Source of the DNA: Puniceicoccus vermicola
GTDB taxonomy: Bacteria > Verrucomicrobiota > Verrucomicrobiia > Opitutales > Puniceicoccaceae
Reading direction: 5' to 3'
DNA length: 40,051 nucleotides
Assembly (NCBI RefSeq): GCF_014230055.1
Contig: NZ_JACHVA010000133.1
Location: forward strand, 1 to 40,051
Translations under genes and position numbers: made by a program
The notes under the pieces: generated by a model
The model's input: only the letters and a program-made list of their open reading frames with translations
Told to the model about the DNA's origin: nothing
The model's database searches: none
In this document: positions 16,724 to 25,146 of the stretch, one piece after another
How positions within the stretch are numbered: the first letter of the stretch is position 1
How the letters are laid out: each line of letters opens with the position of its first letter

Positions 16724-19700
16724 CTAAATAGCATTGTCTTCGGACCAAGAGAACGAAACGACCTTGAATTTCCGCCCGAAGGGACTTGCGGGGAGGATAA
16801 AATCATCCATGTCCGCATCGGTAATGGTCCCCCCAGCAAAATCGGCAGGATCGGGAATCCGCTGAACAACCGCCTCGCACCAAACCCGGGAGGTAACGGA
16901 ATCGTTGATCGGGTTCACCACGTCTCCGTAAGCCCTGATTTTAAAGGTATCCGATCGCACGGTAAGAAGAGGAGCTAACTTCTGAAGAATGTCGCCCTGG
17001 AGAAGGTGACCCGGAAAACCCATACTGCTATGATCGTTCGCGGAAAGATTCTCATCCATCAAATTTTGAAATTCATCAAAGCTCACGACGACCTCGCCAT
17101 CGATATCTTCATTCGTAAAATCATTCAGTCCATTGTTCTGATCCAAAGCGGCTTGAAGAGCTCCCTTTTTGGCCCGCTCCGTATTGTTCAGCTCGCGATT
17201 AACGAAGGACGCAAGGGAGAGAAATGGACCTCGTTCCTTGATCTGATCGACGACGGCTTCCGCCAGGCTGGCAACCTCGCTTTCCGAAAGACTTCTAAAT
17301 CCCGCCCAATATTCTGGAGCGGTGGAAGCGTCACTGGAATCGAAACGGCCGCGGGAGTTCTGTTCGAACCGCGAATAAATCATCCCGGTTTCCAGAGAGG
17401 TCGAGTCGGCATCCGCTAGCTCTCCGTAGGTTGGAATCCGCAAATTAAAGGAACTTCCGAGAATCGCTTTCCAGGCTTCCAGAGAGGTCGAATTCACATT
17501 AAAAGCTCCGTTTACCCACATCTGAGACGCCGGCCGATAAACTGCGTTCTCAAAGCCTTGAGCAGAGGAATCGTCGACAATAATCTCGCCATAGCGCACC
17601 CCGTCCTGAACTTCGGAATCGATGAATTCCATTCGTGGGTTCAGAACCACGTCATCCAATGAGATCGATCCTCCGTTCAAGCCGTTAACGATGCCATCGC
17701 GTTCACTCTGATCATCTGGAATTCTCAAAGAGGAGAAGAAGAAACCATCCCAAAGGCGCTCGTTCACTCGATACGACCAATCGAAGAGCTTGAGACCGGA
17801 GACTCCTCCGTAATCTTCCACCTCGGTCGCGGAGAGCGGAATACGAAGAGATGCATAAGAGTTTCCGACAATATAGGAAGGATCGAATTGGTAGCGCCCA
17901 AGATTTGCGTGCTGCAACTGACCGAGCGATAGCAAGGGAGACCGGGGACGGTCGAAGAGGACAACCCGGAGATCTCCATCGCTCCCGATGCTGCTCCCCC
18001 AAAAACCTTGCTGCACCCCGTTGCTCGCCTGAATGGATTGAGGCGCGGCGCTGTTTCCGTTGATCACCCCACCCGAATAGGAAACCAAAAAAGGCCCTAG
18101 GTCAGAGGGGCTATCTCCGTCCCAATCGACGTCCCGATAAATCGCCCGAATATTCGTATCAAGGACGTTACGAATGTCATCATTTGCCACTGCATCATCT
18201 CCCTCATCGGCAGTGCGCAGGAAGAGAGAGATTGTTTGGAGACTATCCTGAGCAGAGGCAAATCCAAGCGAGGAAAAATAATTGTTGTAAGTAGCTAAAG
18301 GAGACGAGGCGCCGGGCTTCCAGAGATCCTGAGTTTGTTGGAAGGTTCGCTCCTTCGTCTTGGAATCGTAATAGAGTTTCATGGCTCCTGACTCCTCATA
18401 AGCTATGGAGATTGAAACGTCAGTCGTGTCTTTCTCCTGAACCGCTTTAGTGACTGCATCCCGTTCGCTCTGAGTCAGGCCCCATCTCGGATCGGAAGTG
18501 GGATCGTTGCCTGGGGCAATGTCTTCGAGAGAAACGGGTCCTCGTGTCGAAGCTACCGGCCCAAAGTTATCTCCATTGGGATAAGTGCCATTCAGCGGGA
18601 AACCCAATTCGCCGACTGAGTCCCAAGCTCGATCCAGCTTGTTGCTCTCGGCTTTGTCTCCCCTCTTCCCGTTGGGATCTAAATTTTCCTTTTTGCCATC
18701 TTTTGCTTCCGAAAAGCCGTCAAACGCCTGAAGCACGGTCTGACCGGGCCGGATGGTCGTACTGTCAAACTTCACGGAAAAATCGGCTCCGCTTCCCCTC
18801 GGGTAGACCTCAGCCTGATAGAACTCAACCGTCTCCGAGGAACCGTCCTCATAGCCAAAACTCAGTGTGATCTTTGGATTCAGCTGCCAAGAGAGCCCGG
18901 CATCCCCCAGTTCAATTCCCGTGTTGTAAGGATTGTAAATGCCAAAAACAGGAAGCAGCGTCAGGTAAAGAACTTCAGAGCCCCCGGAATAACGCTCGGA
19001 TCGAACCCGCAAGCCATGGGAAAAACGAATCTGCGAAATCAAGGGGGTAATCCAGCTCGTGAACTGATAACCGTCATATTCTGGGATTTGCGCAGTCCGG
19101 TCCGCTTGATAAGGAAGGATATCCCCTGAATGTGGCGAGGACTGAAGGTAGCCCGATCTCTCTAAATAGGGTAAATACTTATACTGACGGGTGCCGTTGG
19201 TGGACTCCTCTTCCCGACTCAATCGGATCCGGTGGACCTGTTCCTGCCCATCAACGGCGTCACGATAATGCTGATAATAGTCTCGCAATACCGCCCAATT
19301 GGGAGCTCCGCTCACGATCACTGAATCTTCAGCGAAGAAATAAGGCTCTGGACTCCTCGGATTCGCCGCCTCGTTCTCCGCTTCCGTTTCACTGGAATAG
19401 CGCTGATTCGGAAAGTGCTCGTCGAACGAGGCGTCAATCTCGAAGGCTTGGGTCAGGTCGCGTCGCAGCCCGCCGTTTTTGGCATCGGTCAACAGACCTT
19501 TCGAAAAGGTCGTAAGATCCCGCTCGCGAGCCAAACGAAACTCCTCTTCGTCCGGAACAGAGGTATCAATCCAGTTCGTGAAATCAGAGCCGAGGATGGC
19601 CAGTCGATCCAGCTTGGGTTCGTTAATCGGATAATCTCCCAAACGGTCAAGCGTCTCGATCCCGTTCCGTTGAGGAACGAGGAAAGATTGGCGAACCTCC

Positions 19701-20371
19701 TCAAAATCACTGGACCCATCGTTCGGATCTCGCAGATTTACCAAAGCCTTTTCGTTCTCCCCACTGACGTAATAGGCATAGTGACCCTGTCTCTGCCCAG
19801 CAGCATCCTCCAGTGAGACTTTCTTGGCAGTTATCCCGGGGATTGAAAAGTTCTCAACCTCCGGCTCGAGCTGGATCGCATCTTCCCCCAAGTCGGACAA
19901 CGGAGTGAGATAGTTTGGGTCGGTTGGCTTGAGCCCTTCATTTCCGCTGACGAGCCACCTTGCCGACTCCAGTCGAGCCTGGCTCGCGAGCGAACTCCAA
20001 TTCGCAATATCCGAATCCCAAATCCCTTCCCAATGAGGATTTTCCATCGAAGTCTCCGAAACTCCACCCGTGCCTGTAAAAATATCGGCCCGAGCCGTCG
20101 CCCGCTGATCCGGACCCGCCAAACGCTGCAACTCACCGATGCCAATCATCACGCTCAGATAAGCGTTTTGCCGAGCCGAAACCTGCTGCCTCTTATCTTG
20201 AGCTGACGCCTGTTCCACACTCGTCAGACTCATGAGTGCGACGAGAATCAGAATGATGAACGCCATCAAGGCAAGAGCGATGATGAGAGCAAATCCGTGA
20301 TCCTGGGCACCCGAGAATTGGGGTCTGGGCCAAAATCGCCGATCTACGGTGCTAGAACGATGTGGGGTCAT
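16724..20371 (-). CDS. Giant pseudopilin-like protein (GspK/PilX-type or Verru_Chthon cassette A-like N-terminus)
   Basis: This 1215-residue protein begins with a basic 26-residue leader ending QDHG, then FALIIALALMAFIILILVAL. That is a type III (prepilin) signal, with predicted cleavage between G26 and F27. Position +5 of the mature protein is Ile31, not the usual Glu; loss of Glu5 is typical of the GspK minor pseudopilin. Next comes a polar coiled stretch (SVEQASAQDKRQQVSARQNAY), then over 1,100 residues of Asp/Ser-rich, probably beta-rich sequence with no domain I can name. Large prepilin-like proteins of this kind are known in Verrucomicrobiota (Verru_Chthon cassette protein A). It leads the operon with a secreted unknown and GH2, and an 18-bp palindrome lies 92 bases upstream. 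Confidence 0.7.
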   Translation of the reverse strand: MTPHRSSTVDRRFWPRPQFSGAQDHGFALIIALALMAFIILILVALMSLTSVEQASAQDKRQQVSARQNAYLSVMIGIGELQRLAGPDQRATARADIFTGTGGVSETSMENPHWEGIWDSDIANWSSLASQARLESARWLVSGNEGLKPTDPNYLTPLSDLGEDAIQLEPEVENFSIPGITAKKVSLEDAAGQRQGHYAYYVSGENEKALVNLRDPNDGSSDFEEVRQSFLVPQRNGIETLDRLGDYPINEPKLDRLAILGSDFTNWIDTSVPDEEEFRLARERDLTTFSKGLLTDAKNGGLRRDLTQAFEIDASFDEHFPNQRYSSETEAENEAANPRSPEPYFFAEDSVIVSGAPNWAVLRDYYQHYRDAVDGQEQVHRIRLSREEESTNGTRQYKYLPYLERSGYLQSSPHSGDILPYQADRTAQIPEYDGYQFTSWITPLISQIRFSHGLRVRSERYSGGSEVLYLTLLPVFGIYNPYNTGIELGDAGLSWQLNPKITLSFGYEDGSSETVEFYQAEVYPRGSGADFSVKFDSTTIRPGQTVLQAFDGFSEAKDGKKENLDPNGKRGDKAESNKLDRAWDSVGELGFPLNGTYPNGDNFGPVASTRGPVSLEDIAPGNDPTSDPRWGLTQSERDAVTKAVQEKDTTDVSISIAYEESGAMKLYYDSKTKERTFQQTQDLWKPGASSPLATYNNYFSSLGFASAQDSLQTISLFLRTADEGDDAVANDDIRNVLDTNIRAIYRDVDWDGDSPSDLGPFLVSYSGGVINGNSAAPQSIQASNGVQQGFWGSSIGSDGDLRVVLFDRPRSPLLSLGQLQHANLGRYQFDPSYIVGNSYASLRIPLSATEVEDYGGVSGLKLFDWSYRVNERLWDGFFFSSLRIPDDQSERDGIVNGLNGGSISLDDVVLNPRMEFIDSEVQDGVRYGEIIVDDSSAQGFENAVYRPASQMWVNGAFNVNSTSLEAWKAILGSSFNLRIPTYGELADADSTSLETGMIYSRFEQNSRGRFDSSDASTAPEYWAGFRSLSESEVASLAEAVVDQIKERGPFLSLASFVNRELNNTERAKKGALQAALDQNNGLNDFTNEDIDGEVVVSFDEFQNLMDENLSANDHSSMGFPGHLLQGDILQKLAPLLTVRSDTFKIRAYGDVVNPINDSVTSRVWCEAVVQRIPDPADFAGGTITDADMDDFILPASPFGRKFKVVSFSWSEDNAI

Positions 20372-20463
20372 GAGATCTGGGGGGCACCACCTTCCGGTGG
20401 AAAGAGTAGGAATGAGAACTATTTAGAGAATACTTCTAAAAATAAGTGAGTAAAATCGCGAAT

Positions 20464-20481
20464 AGGTTAAGCTATTATCCT
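20464..20481. promoter_or_regulatory. Predicted LacI-family operator, pseudopilin-GH2 operon
   Basis: AGGTTAAGCTATTATCCT matches the consensus AGGTTAANCTATTAACCT with one change in the right arm. It lies 92 bases upstream of the pseudopilin start, in the gap after the beta-helix gene. Near-identical sites flank the beta-helix gene and the first lacI gene. Confidence 0.65.
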
Positions 20482-20519
20482 GAAAAATACTCAACAATCG
20501 TCGCGAGGACCGAGGACCT

Positions 20520-22673
20520 CTAGTCTTGCGGATGATAGTTTTCAGGAAACTCCGGCCACGTCATTGGCTTCTCGATGAGACTTCCCGTTTCGACCGCTCC
20601 TATGTCCGGCCCTTCGCCGACAAAATCATCATTAAAGTTCGGAATTCGTTCTCCTTGGTCAAATCCGGCAGTACCGGGACGGAGCCAGAGCCGTCCGTCG
20701 GTAGAGCGGTCGTAAACGGGGTCCGTGTGAATGCCATTCTCCTCCGCACCCGCCCGGACCATCAGCTGCCCAGTATAAAGGTCGTAGTCGTAATCATTGC
20801 TCGGAGTGAGCTGAGTATCCTTCACTGCCCAATCCGTTTCCTTCCGCATTTGAAAGATGTTGTTCCGGGAAGTGATGTTCTCCTGAAGCTTCTTGGGTGA
20901 GGTGAATACGATCCCAGACTGGGCTCCACTCGAGGGATCAGAAAACCCTTCGAAAGGCGGCGGTTGGAGCACCGTGTTGTGAAAAACAAAAATCTTTCCT
21001 TTCGTGAATTTCGGATTCTCATTTCCGATTTTCACCAAGTAGTGACCTCGATAGTCATTCGGATCGGTCCCGTGATGCTTCTGGGACACTCCATAGACAT
21101 TTCGGAAATAGTAAACCGGTCCGAGCGATGTTGAGGCTGAACCAATTGCACCGTAAGTCGTGTCGATATAGTTATCCCAAACTCGGACATTCATATTCGC
21201 CCCTTCGATCTCCACACCATCGTCCCAACAATGTGAGACGAAATTTCCGTAGACATCGCTGTCCCGATTGGGAAATCCTCCATAACTCGAGTTCGAGAAT
21301 TCTCCCATCGAATCGTTAAACATGTGCTCCATGTCAGAGTAGAACCGATTGTATCGGACGATGTAATGACCCTGCCCATGCCGCAGAGTAATCCCCTGCG
21401 GACCTTGCGGATGCCGACTGCCAGTGCCGGGACGTTTTTCCTGCCAGGAATTACTATCGCTCCGGGGATGATGGATTTCGTTGTTCTGAATGATAATGGA
21501 TTCAAGCACCTTCGAATTGCTATAAATCGCCGAATTGATGTTCTCGGCCTGACCGTCTGGACCGGTCTTCCCCCAATTCGATAGATCACAATCTTCAATG
21601 ACGACATGCTGCACATCGCTGAGGACGATCCCGTGACGAATGGCTCCTGTCAGATTGAGTCCCCGAACAATGACCCAGGAAGCGTCCACCCTCAGGTTCG
21701 CTTCGGCCTGATTGTTCGCATCCCAAAAAACTTCCGAACCATCCTCCGGCTCGTAAAGAACGTATCCATCCTCTTCGCTCCCGCCCTCATCGATCACGTA
21801 GGTCCCATCATAGGTGGAAGGTAGCTTTACGGTTCTCGCAATCCGGAAATCTTCCGACAAGGTGGCAAAATCAATCGTGCGCTCGATACCGCCCTGGAGT
21901 TGCAAGCGGGCCTCATACTCCGTCCCGGAATCGAGATAGACAATGCTGCCGCGATATTCCGCGAAATGCTCTTCGGCGGACCCTGTGTGATGTGTCGTAT
22001 CAAACCAAAGCGGCAAGGCCTGCATCCACTCCGACTCCCCTTTCTTACGGTATTCGACCTCAACGGATCGGTTTGCGGTGCCACCGGTTGGTTTCCAGTA
22101 GAGGCCAACCGAATGAAAGGTCGGAACGGCGCGGGGTCCGACCTCAGCTCCTTCGTAGATCACCGGCGGCAACTCTTCGAGAACCACATTCCGGAAGGCA
22201 GCGATCTTGTTCAAAACATCTTCACTCTGTTTCCAACGCAGCAGAATCTCTGCATGGTCGGCACCTGAGCTCTGGAAAACCTTCGTCACCGAATTCCAAT
22301 CCGAACCTTTATTCTTCTTCGTGTTCGAGCGACTCATTTCCTTTCCATCGCGGTAAAGCTTCACCTGAATGAATGCCAAATCCTTTTTATCGGCCCGAAT
22401 GTCTGCAGTCACTCGATACCGCGCCTCCGGCGTCAAGGAGACACGCTGCAAGACTTCGCCGAGGCGCCCCGTGGCCTTGACAACTTTGACCTGCATTCCC
22501 CCGCCGTCCATTTGAGAGAATTGCTGGGGTGAGCGTACATTCCAATCCGCCGGACGACCCTCCGACCAACTGGAGAAGTCTCCGTTTTGAAGAAGGTTGG
22601 CACTATAAAGGTTAGAGGCCAAAAAAAGTAGCGCCATTGAGCGCCAAAGGGTCTGGGCGAGGGTTGGTGTCAT
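20520..22673 (-). CDS. Secreted CBM-like / right-handed beta-helix protein (putative polysaccharide lyase or hydrolase)
   Basis: This 717-residue exported protein starts at the ATG at 22673, where a signal peptide (MALLFLASNLYS) begins shortly after. An N-terminal CBM4/9-like jelly roll (about 25-165) opens with ANLLQNGDFSSWSEGRPADW. A fibronectin-III-like domain (about 175-275) contains RSVEVEYRKKGESEW. The rest is a right-handed parallel beta-helix with repeating coils such as WVIVRGLNLTGAIRHGIVL, VVIEDCDLSNWG, IIIQNNEIHH and NVRVWDNYI. Such helices occur in polysaccharide lyases, epimerases and some hydrolases; the catalytic residues cannot be named here. It is divergent from the lacI pair and shares a palindromic operator with it. 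Upstream in-frame starts would overlap the operator and are rejected. Confidence 0.8.
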   Translation of the reverse strand: MTPTLAQTLWRSMALLFLASNLYSANLLQNGDFSSWSEGRPADWNVRSPQQFSQMDGGGMQVKVVKATGRLGEVLQRVSLTPEARYRVTADIRADKKDLAFIQVKLYRDGKEMSRSNTKKNKGSDWNSVTKVFQSSGADHAEILLRWKQSEDVLNKIAAFRNVVLEELPPVIYEGAEVGPRAVPTFHSVGLYWKPTGGTANRSVEVEYRKKGESEWMQALPLWFDTTHHTGSAEEHFAEYRGSIVYLDSGTEYEARLQLQGGIERTIDFATLSEDFRIARTVKLPSTYDGTYVIDEGGSEEDGYVLYEPEDGSEVFWDANNQAEANLRVDASWVIVRGLNLTGAIRHGIVLSDVQHVVIEDCDLSNWGKTGPDGQAENINSAIYSNSKVLESIIIQNNEIHHPRSDSNSWQEKRPGTGSRHPQGPQGITLRHGQGHYIVRYNRFYSDMEHMFNDSMGEFSNSSYGGFPNRDSDVYGNFVSHCWDDGVEIEGANMNVRVWDNYIDTTYGAIGSASTSLGPVYYFRNVYGVSQKHHGTDPNDYRGHYLVKIGNENPKFTKGKIFVFHNTVLQPPPFEGFSDPSSGAQSGIVFTSPKKLQENITSRNNIFQMRKETDWAVKDTQLTPSNDYDYDLYTGQLMVRAGAEENGIHTDPVYDRSTDGRLWLRPGTAGFDQGERIPNFNDDFVGEGPDIGAVETGSLIEKPMTWPEFPENYHPQD

Positions 22674-22816
22674 AAAGGTAATAAATTGCGTGTCCCGGAT
22701 GAAAAGGGAAACGATTGAGGTAAAGTTTGCAACGAGCGGGATAAGTGTCTGCGGACCAATCGTGAACTCCGATGGAAAAACCTTCTTGGGTTTGCAGGAA
22801 ACTGCGAATCCGGCAT

Positions 22817-22834
22817 AGGTTAAACTATTAACCT
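22817..22834. promoter_or_regulatory. Predicted LacI-family operator between beta-helix and lacI genes
   Basis: AGGTTAAACTATTAACCT is a perfect 7-bp inverted repeat (AGGTTAA / TTAACCT) around ACTA. It ends 45 bases before the first lacI start and lies 144 bases before the beta-helix start, so it could serve autoregulation and control of the secreted enzyme. Confidence 0.75.
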
Positions 22835-22879
22835 TCTCCACTCAGTCTTCCTCATTCCAACTTCTTCAGAATCCTAAAC

Positions 22880-23890
22880 ATGAATATGAAAGAGCTCGCC
22901 TCGCTCTGCGGAGTCAGTGTTGCGACCGTCTCGTATGCTCTGCGAGACGATACCCGAGTCTCCGAGGCCGTGCGCAAACGCATCGCTCAAAAAGCCCGCG
23001 AGGTTGGATATAAGACCAATCCCCAGAATTCAGCGCTAGTCCGTTATCGGAAGGGTTCCAGCGATGCTCTTCGCCCCCCCACAATTGCCATAGTCTATGC
23101 CCACGGGAAAACATCCCGCCGGAGTCAGCTCATTCAGCCGCATATCAAGGTCCTACGCCGCACGGTCAAACCCTACGGCTACCGGCTCAAAGAGTTCTTC
23201 CTCGGATATAAACCTGACTCGCAAGAAGAGCTTCTCGCCCAACTTCGTCGGGAAGAAATTCGGGGAATCGTTCTCGGCTGGGGCGAATGGCAGGATCGAA
23301 TGGAGGGGTTTCCCTGGGAAGAATTTGCTGTGGTTTCTGCCGAGAGGAATCAGATCCATCCTTCATTGGACCGCATTAGCATGAACCACTTCAGCGCCAC
23401 TGATGAGGCATTTCAACAGCTGGAAGAGAGCAAAGTATCCCGCATTGGCTTGATCTGCCACACGGATCTCCCTCTACGGGTGCGCAAAAATATCATCGGT
23501 TCTTATCGGATGAACGTCCACCGCCGCGACCATTGGGCCTCCGATATCCCACCCTACTTCTACACTCTTGGGGAGTCCCCCGAAGATTTCTTAGAGTGGT
23601 TTTCCCAATACCAGCTCGACGCCATCCTCTCGCACCGGATCATTGATCTCACATTTTTTAAAGATGGGGGCATCCGCTTCCCGCAAGACGCCCAATACGC
23701 AGTGATCGAAATCGATGACGGCGGCAAAGGAGGAGAATCCGGCGTGATCGGCCGCGATGACCTCGGCCGCGTCCTCGCTGAGACGATCGCCGCAAAACTT
23801 CACTACGATGAGCGAGTCAATCCTGAGACCGAGGGAAATCTGATCCTCGTTGACGGATACTGGCACAACGGCAGCACCACCAGCCAATAG
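22880..23890 (+). CDS. LacI-family transcriptional regulator 1
   Basis: This 336-residue protein has an N-terminal LacI helix-turn-helix: MKELASLCGVSVATVSYALR, then RVSEAVRKRIAQKAREVGYKTNP with the hinge region. The effector domain follows from about residue 65 (periplasmic-binding-protein fold; GIVLGWGEW, SMNHFSATDEAF, GLICHTDLPLRVRKNIIGSY). In Verrucomicrobiota such regulators often control polysaccharide genes by binding oligosaccharides. ATG 22880 or 22886 is possible. The second LacI paralogue starts 16 bases after its stop, so both are probably on one transcript. A perfect palindrome just upstream suggests autoregulation. Confidence 0.93.
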   Translation: MNMKELASLCGVSVATVSYALRDDTRVSEAVRKRIAQKAREVGYKTNPQNSALVRYRKGSSDALRPPTIAIVYAHGKTSRRSQLIQPHIKVLRRTVKPYGYRLKEFFLGYKPDSQEELLAQLRREEIRGIVLGWGEWQDRMEGFPWEEFAVVSAERNQIHPSLDRISMNHFSATDEAFQQLEESKVSRIGLICHTDLPLRVRKNIIGSYRMNVHRRDHWASDIPPYFYTLGESPEDFLEWFSQYQLDAILSHRIIDLTFFKDGGIRFPQDAQYAVIEIDDGGKGGESGVIGRDDLGRVLAETIAAKLHYDERVNPETEGNLILVDGYWHNGSTTSQ

Positions 23891-23906
23891 ATCTCTCAAC
23901 CCGATC

Positions 23907-24926
23907 ATGAGCACCCGCGTAACCCTGAAAACCATCGCCGAAGAATGCGGCGTCAGCACCGCCACCGTCTCCTATGCTCTGCGCCGCAGCAGTCGGATTC
24001 CCCAGTCGACCCGTGACCGGATCAGCAAGGTGGCGCAAGAACTCGGATATCGTCCCGACCCGAGCCTCTCATCGCTCGCCGCCCGCAAAAGCCGAGGGGT
24101 AAATGTTCCCTTCTACGCCTCCGTAGCCGTACTCCATCCCGACAATTCGGAATCGCGTGCTTCGCAGCTCTTCGCGACACACTGTCATCACTTCCGCGAG
24201 AAGATGCTCGAATTCGGCTGTTCAGTTTCCGACTTCGAGCTCGAGACGGATCACTACCGCACGGAACGAATCGCTCAGATACTCCAGACTCGAGGCATCA
24301 AGGGGATCCTCCTCGGCTGGGGGAAATGGCCCTCATCCATCCGCACATTTCCTTGGGATCAGTTCTCCGTCATCTCTACGGAGAGGACGGATCTCGGCCA
24401 GTCCGTCGACAAAGTCAGCATGAACCACTTTCACGCCCTCGACGATATTTTTGCCAAGCTGAGCAATCTTCCCTCCCGACGCTACGGCATGATCCTTCAC
24501 GACGATTGCCCCAAGACGACCCGCGAACACATCATCGGCGCGTTTCAGGCCAACCTCTTCGAGCGCCCCCATCTCAAAGGTGACGTCCCTCCCTACTCCT
24601 ACCATCTCGGGGAATCTGCGGACGGGATAAAAAAATGGTTTGAAACCTATCGTCCCGAAGTGGTGATCAGCCATCGCGTGATTGATCCCAACGTCTTTCA
24701 GGATGCTGGCATCCACTTCCCCGAAGTCCCGGTTATCGTCATTGAAATCGACGAGGAAAGCCCCGTTCAATTCTCTGGCTTTTACACCGAGGGTGAACTG
24801 GGAAGAACCGTCGCCACTCTCCTCGCCCGGAAAATCCGTAACGACGAAGTCCAGGAAACAATCCATCGCCCCCGGCTTACCCTCGTCAACGGCATTTGGC
24901 GCGACGGCGAGACACTAAGCATCTAA
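23907..24926 (+). CDS. LacI-family transcriptional regulator 2
   Basis: This 339-residue paralogue of the preceding gene has the HTH TLKTIAEECGVSTATVSYAL, followed by RIPQSTRDRISKVAQELGYRPDP. The effector domain matches regulator 1 block by block: GILLGWGKW against GIVLGWGEW, KVSMNHFHALDD against RISMNHFSATDE, and PPYSYHLGES against PPYFYTLGES. The pair therefore arose by tandem duplication. The recognition helices differ little (VSTATVSYALRRS versus VSVATVSYALRDD), so both may bind the same operators, perhaps as hetero-oligomers or with different ligands. ATG 23907 is chosen because the HTH follows at once. No separate palindrome is seen in the 16-base gap. Confidence 0.93.
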   Translation: MSTRVTLKTIAEECGVSTATVSYALRRSSRIPQSTRDRISKVAQELGYRPDPSLSSLAARKSRGVNVPFYASVAVLHPDNSESRASQLFATHCHHFREKMLEFGCSVSDFELETDHYRTERIAQILQTRGIKGILLGWGKWPSSIRTFPWDQFSVISTERTDLGQSVDKVSMNHFHALDDIFAKLSNLPSRRYGMILHDDCPKTTREHIIGAFQANLFERPHLKGDVPPYSYHLGESADGIKKWFETYRPEVVISHRVIDPNVFQDAGIHFPEVPVIVIEIDEESPVQFSGFYTEGELGRTVATLLARKIRNDEVQETIHRPRLTLVNGIWRDGETLSI

Positions 24927-25040
24927 GTAGTCTCCGAAGAGCTCGCAGTTTAAACCCCTGCCTCCAAGCGGGTCTCCCGCGGCCACAAAAGGTTTAAGAT
25001 TGCGAAAGTTCTCTCGGGCCAAGGGGGACAGACTGCAGAC

Positions 25041-25077
25041 AAAAAGGCCCCCACTCCTACCCCCAAGAGTGGAGGCC
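25041..25077 (-). terminator. Terminator of the GH57 gene
   Basis: On the minus strand GGCCTCCACTC pairs with GAGTGGGGGCC around a short G-rich loop, followed by TTTTTG. It lies 70 bases past the GH57 stop. The stem could also slow plus-strand transcripts from the lacI pair, but without a T run on that side. Confidence 0.75.
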
Positions 25078-25146
25078 CCGCCGGATCCCGACCTCATCTC
25101 TTCAAGACGAAGTCCGACCCGAAATGCCTCAAAAGCGATCAGCCTC

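Noticed and set aside
22674-22841. Upstream extension of the beta-helix protein to 22841
   Set aside because: It would include the operator palindrome and place 56 residues before a good signal peptide.
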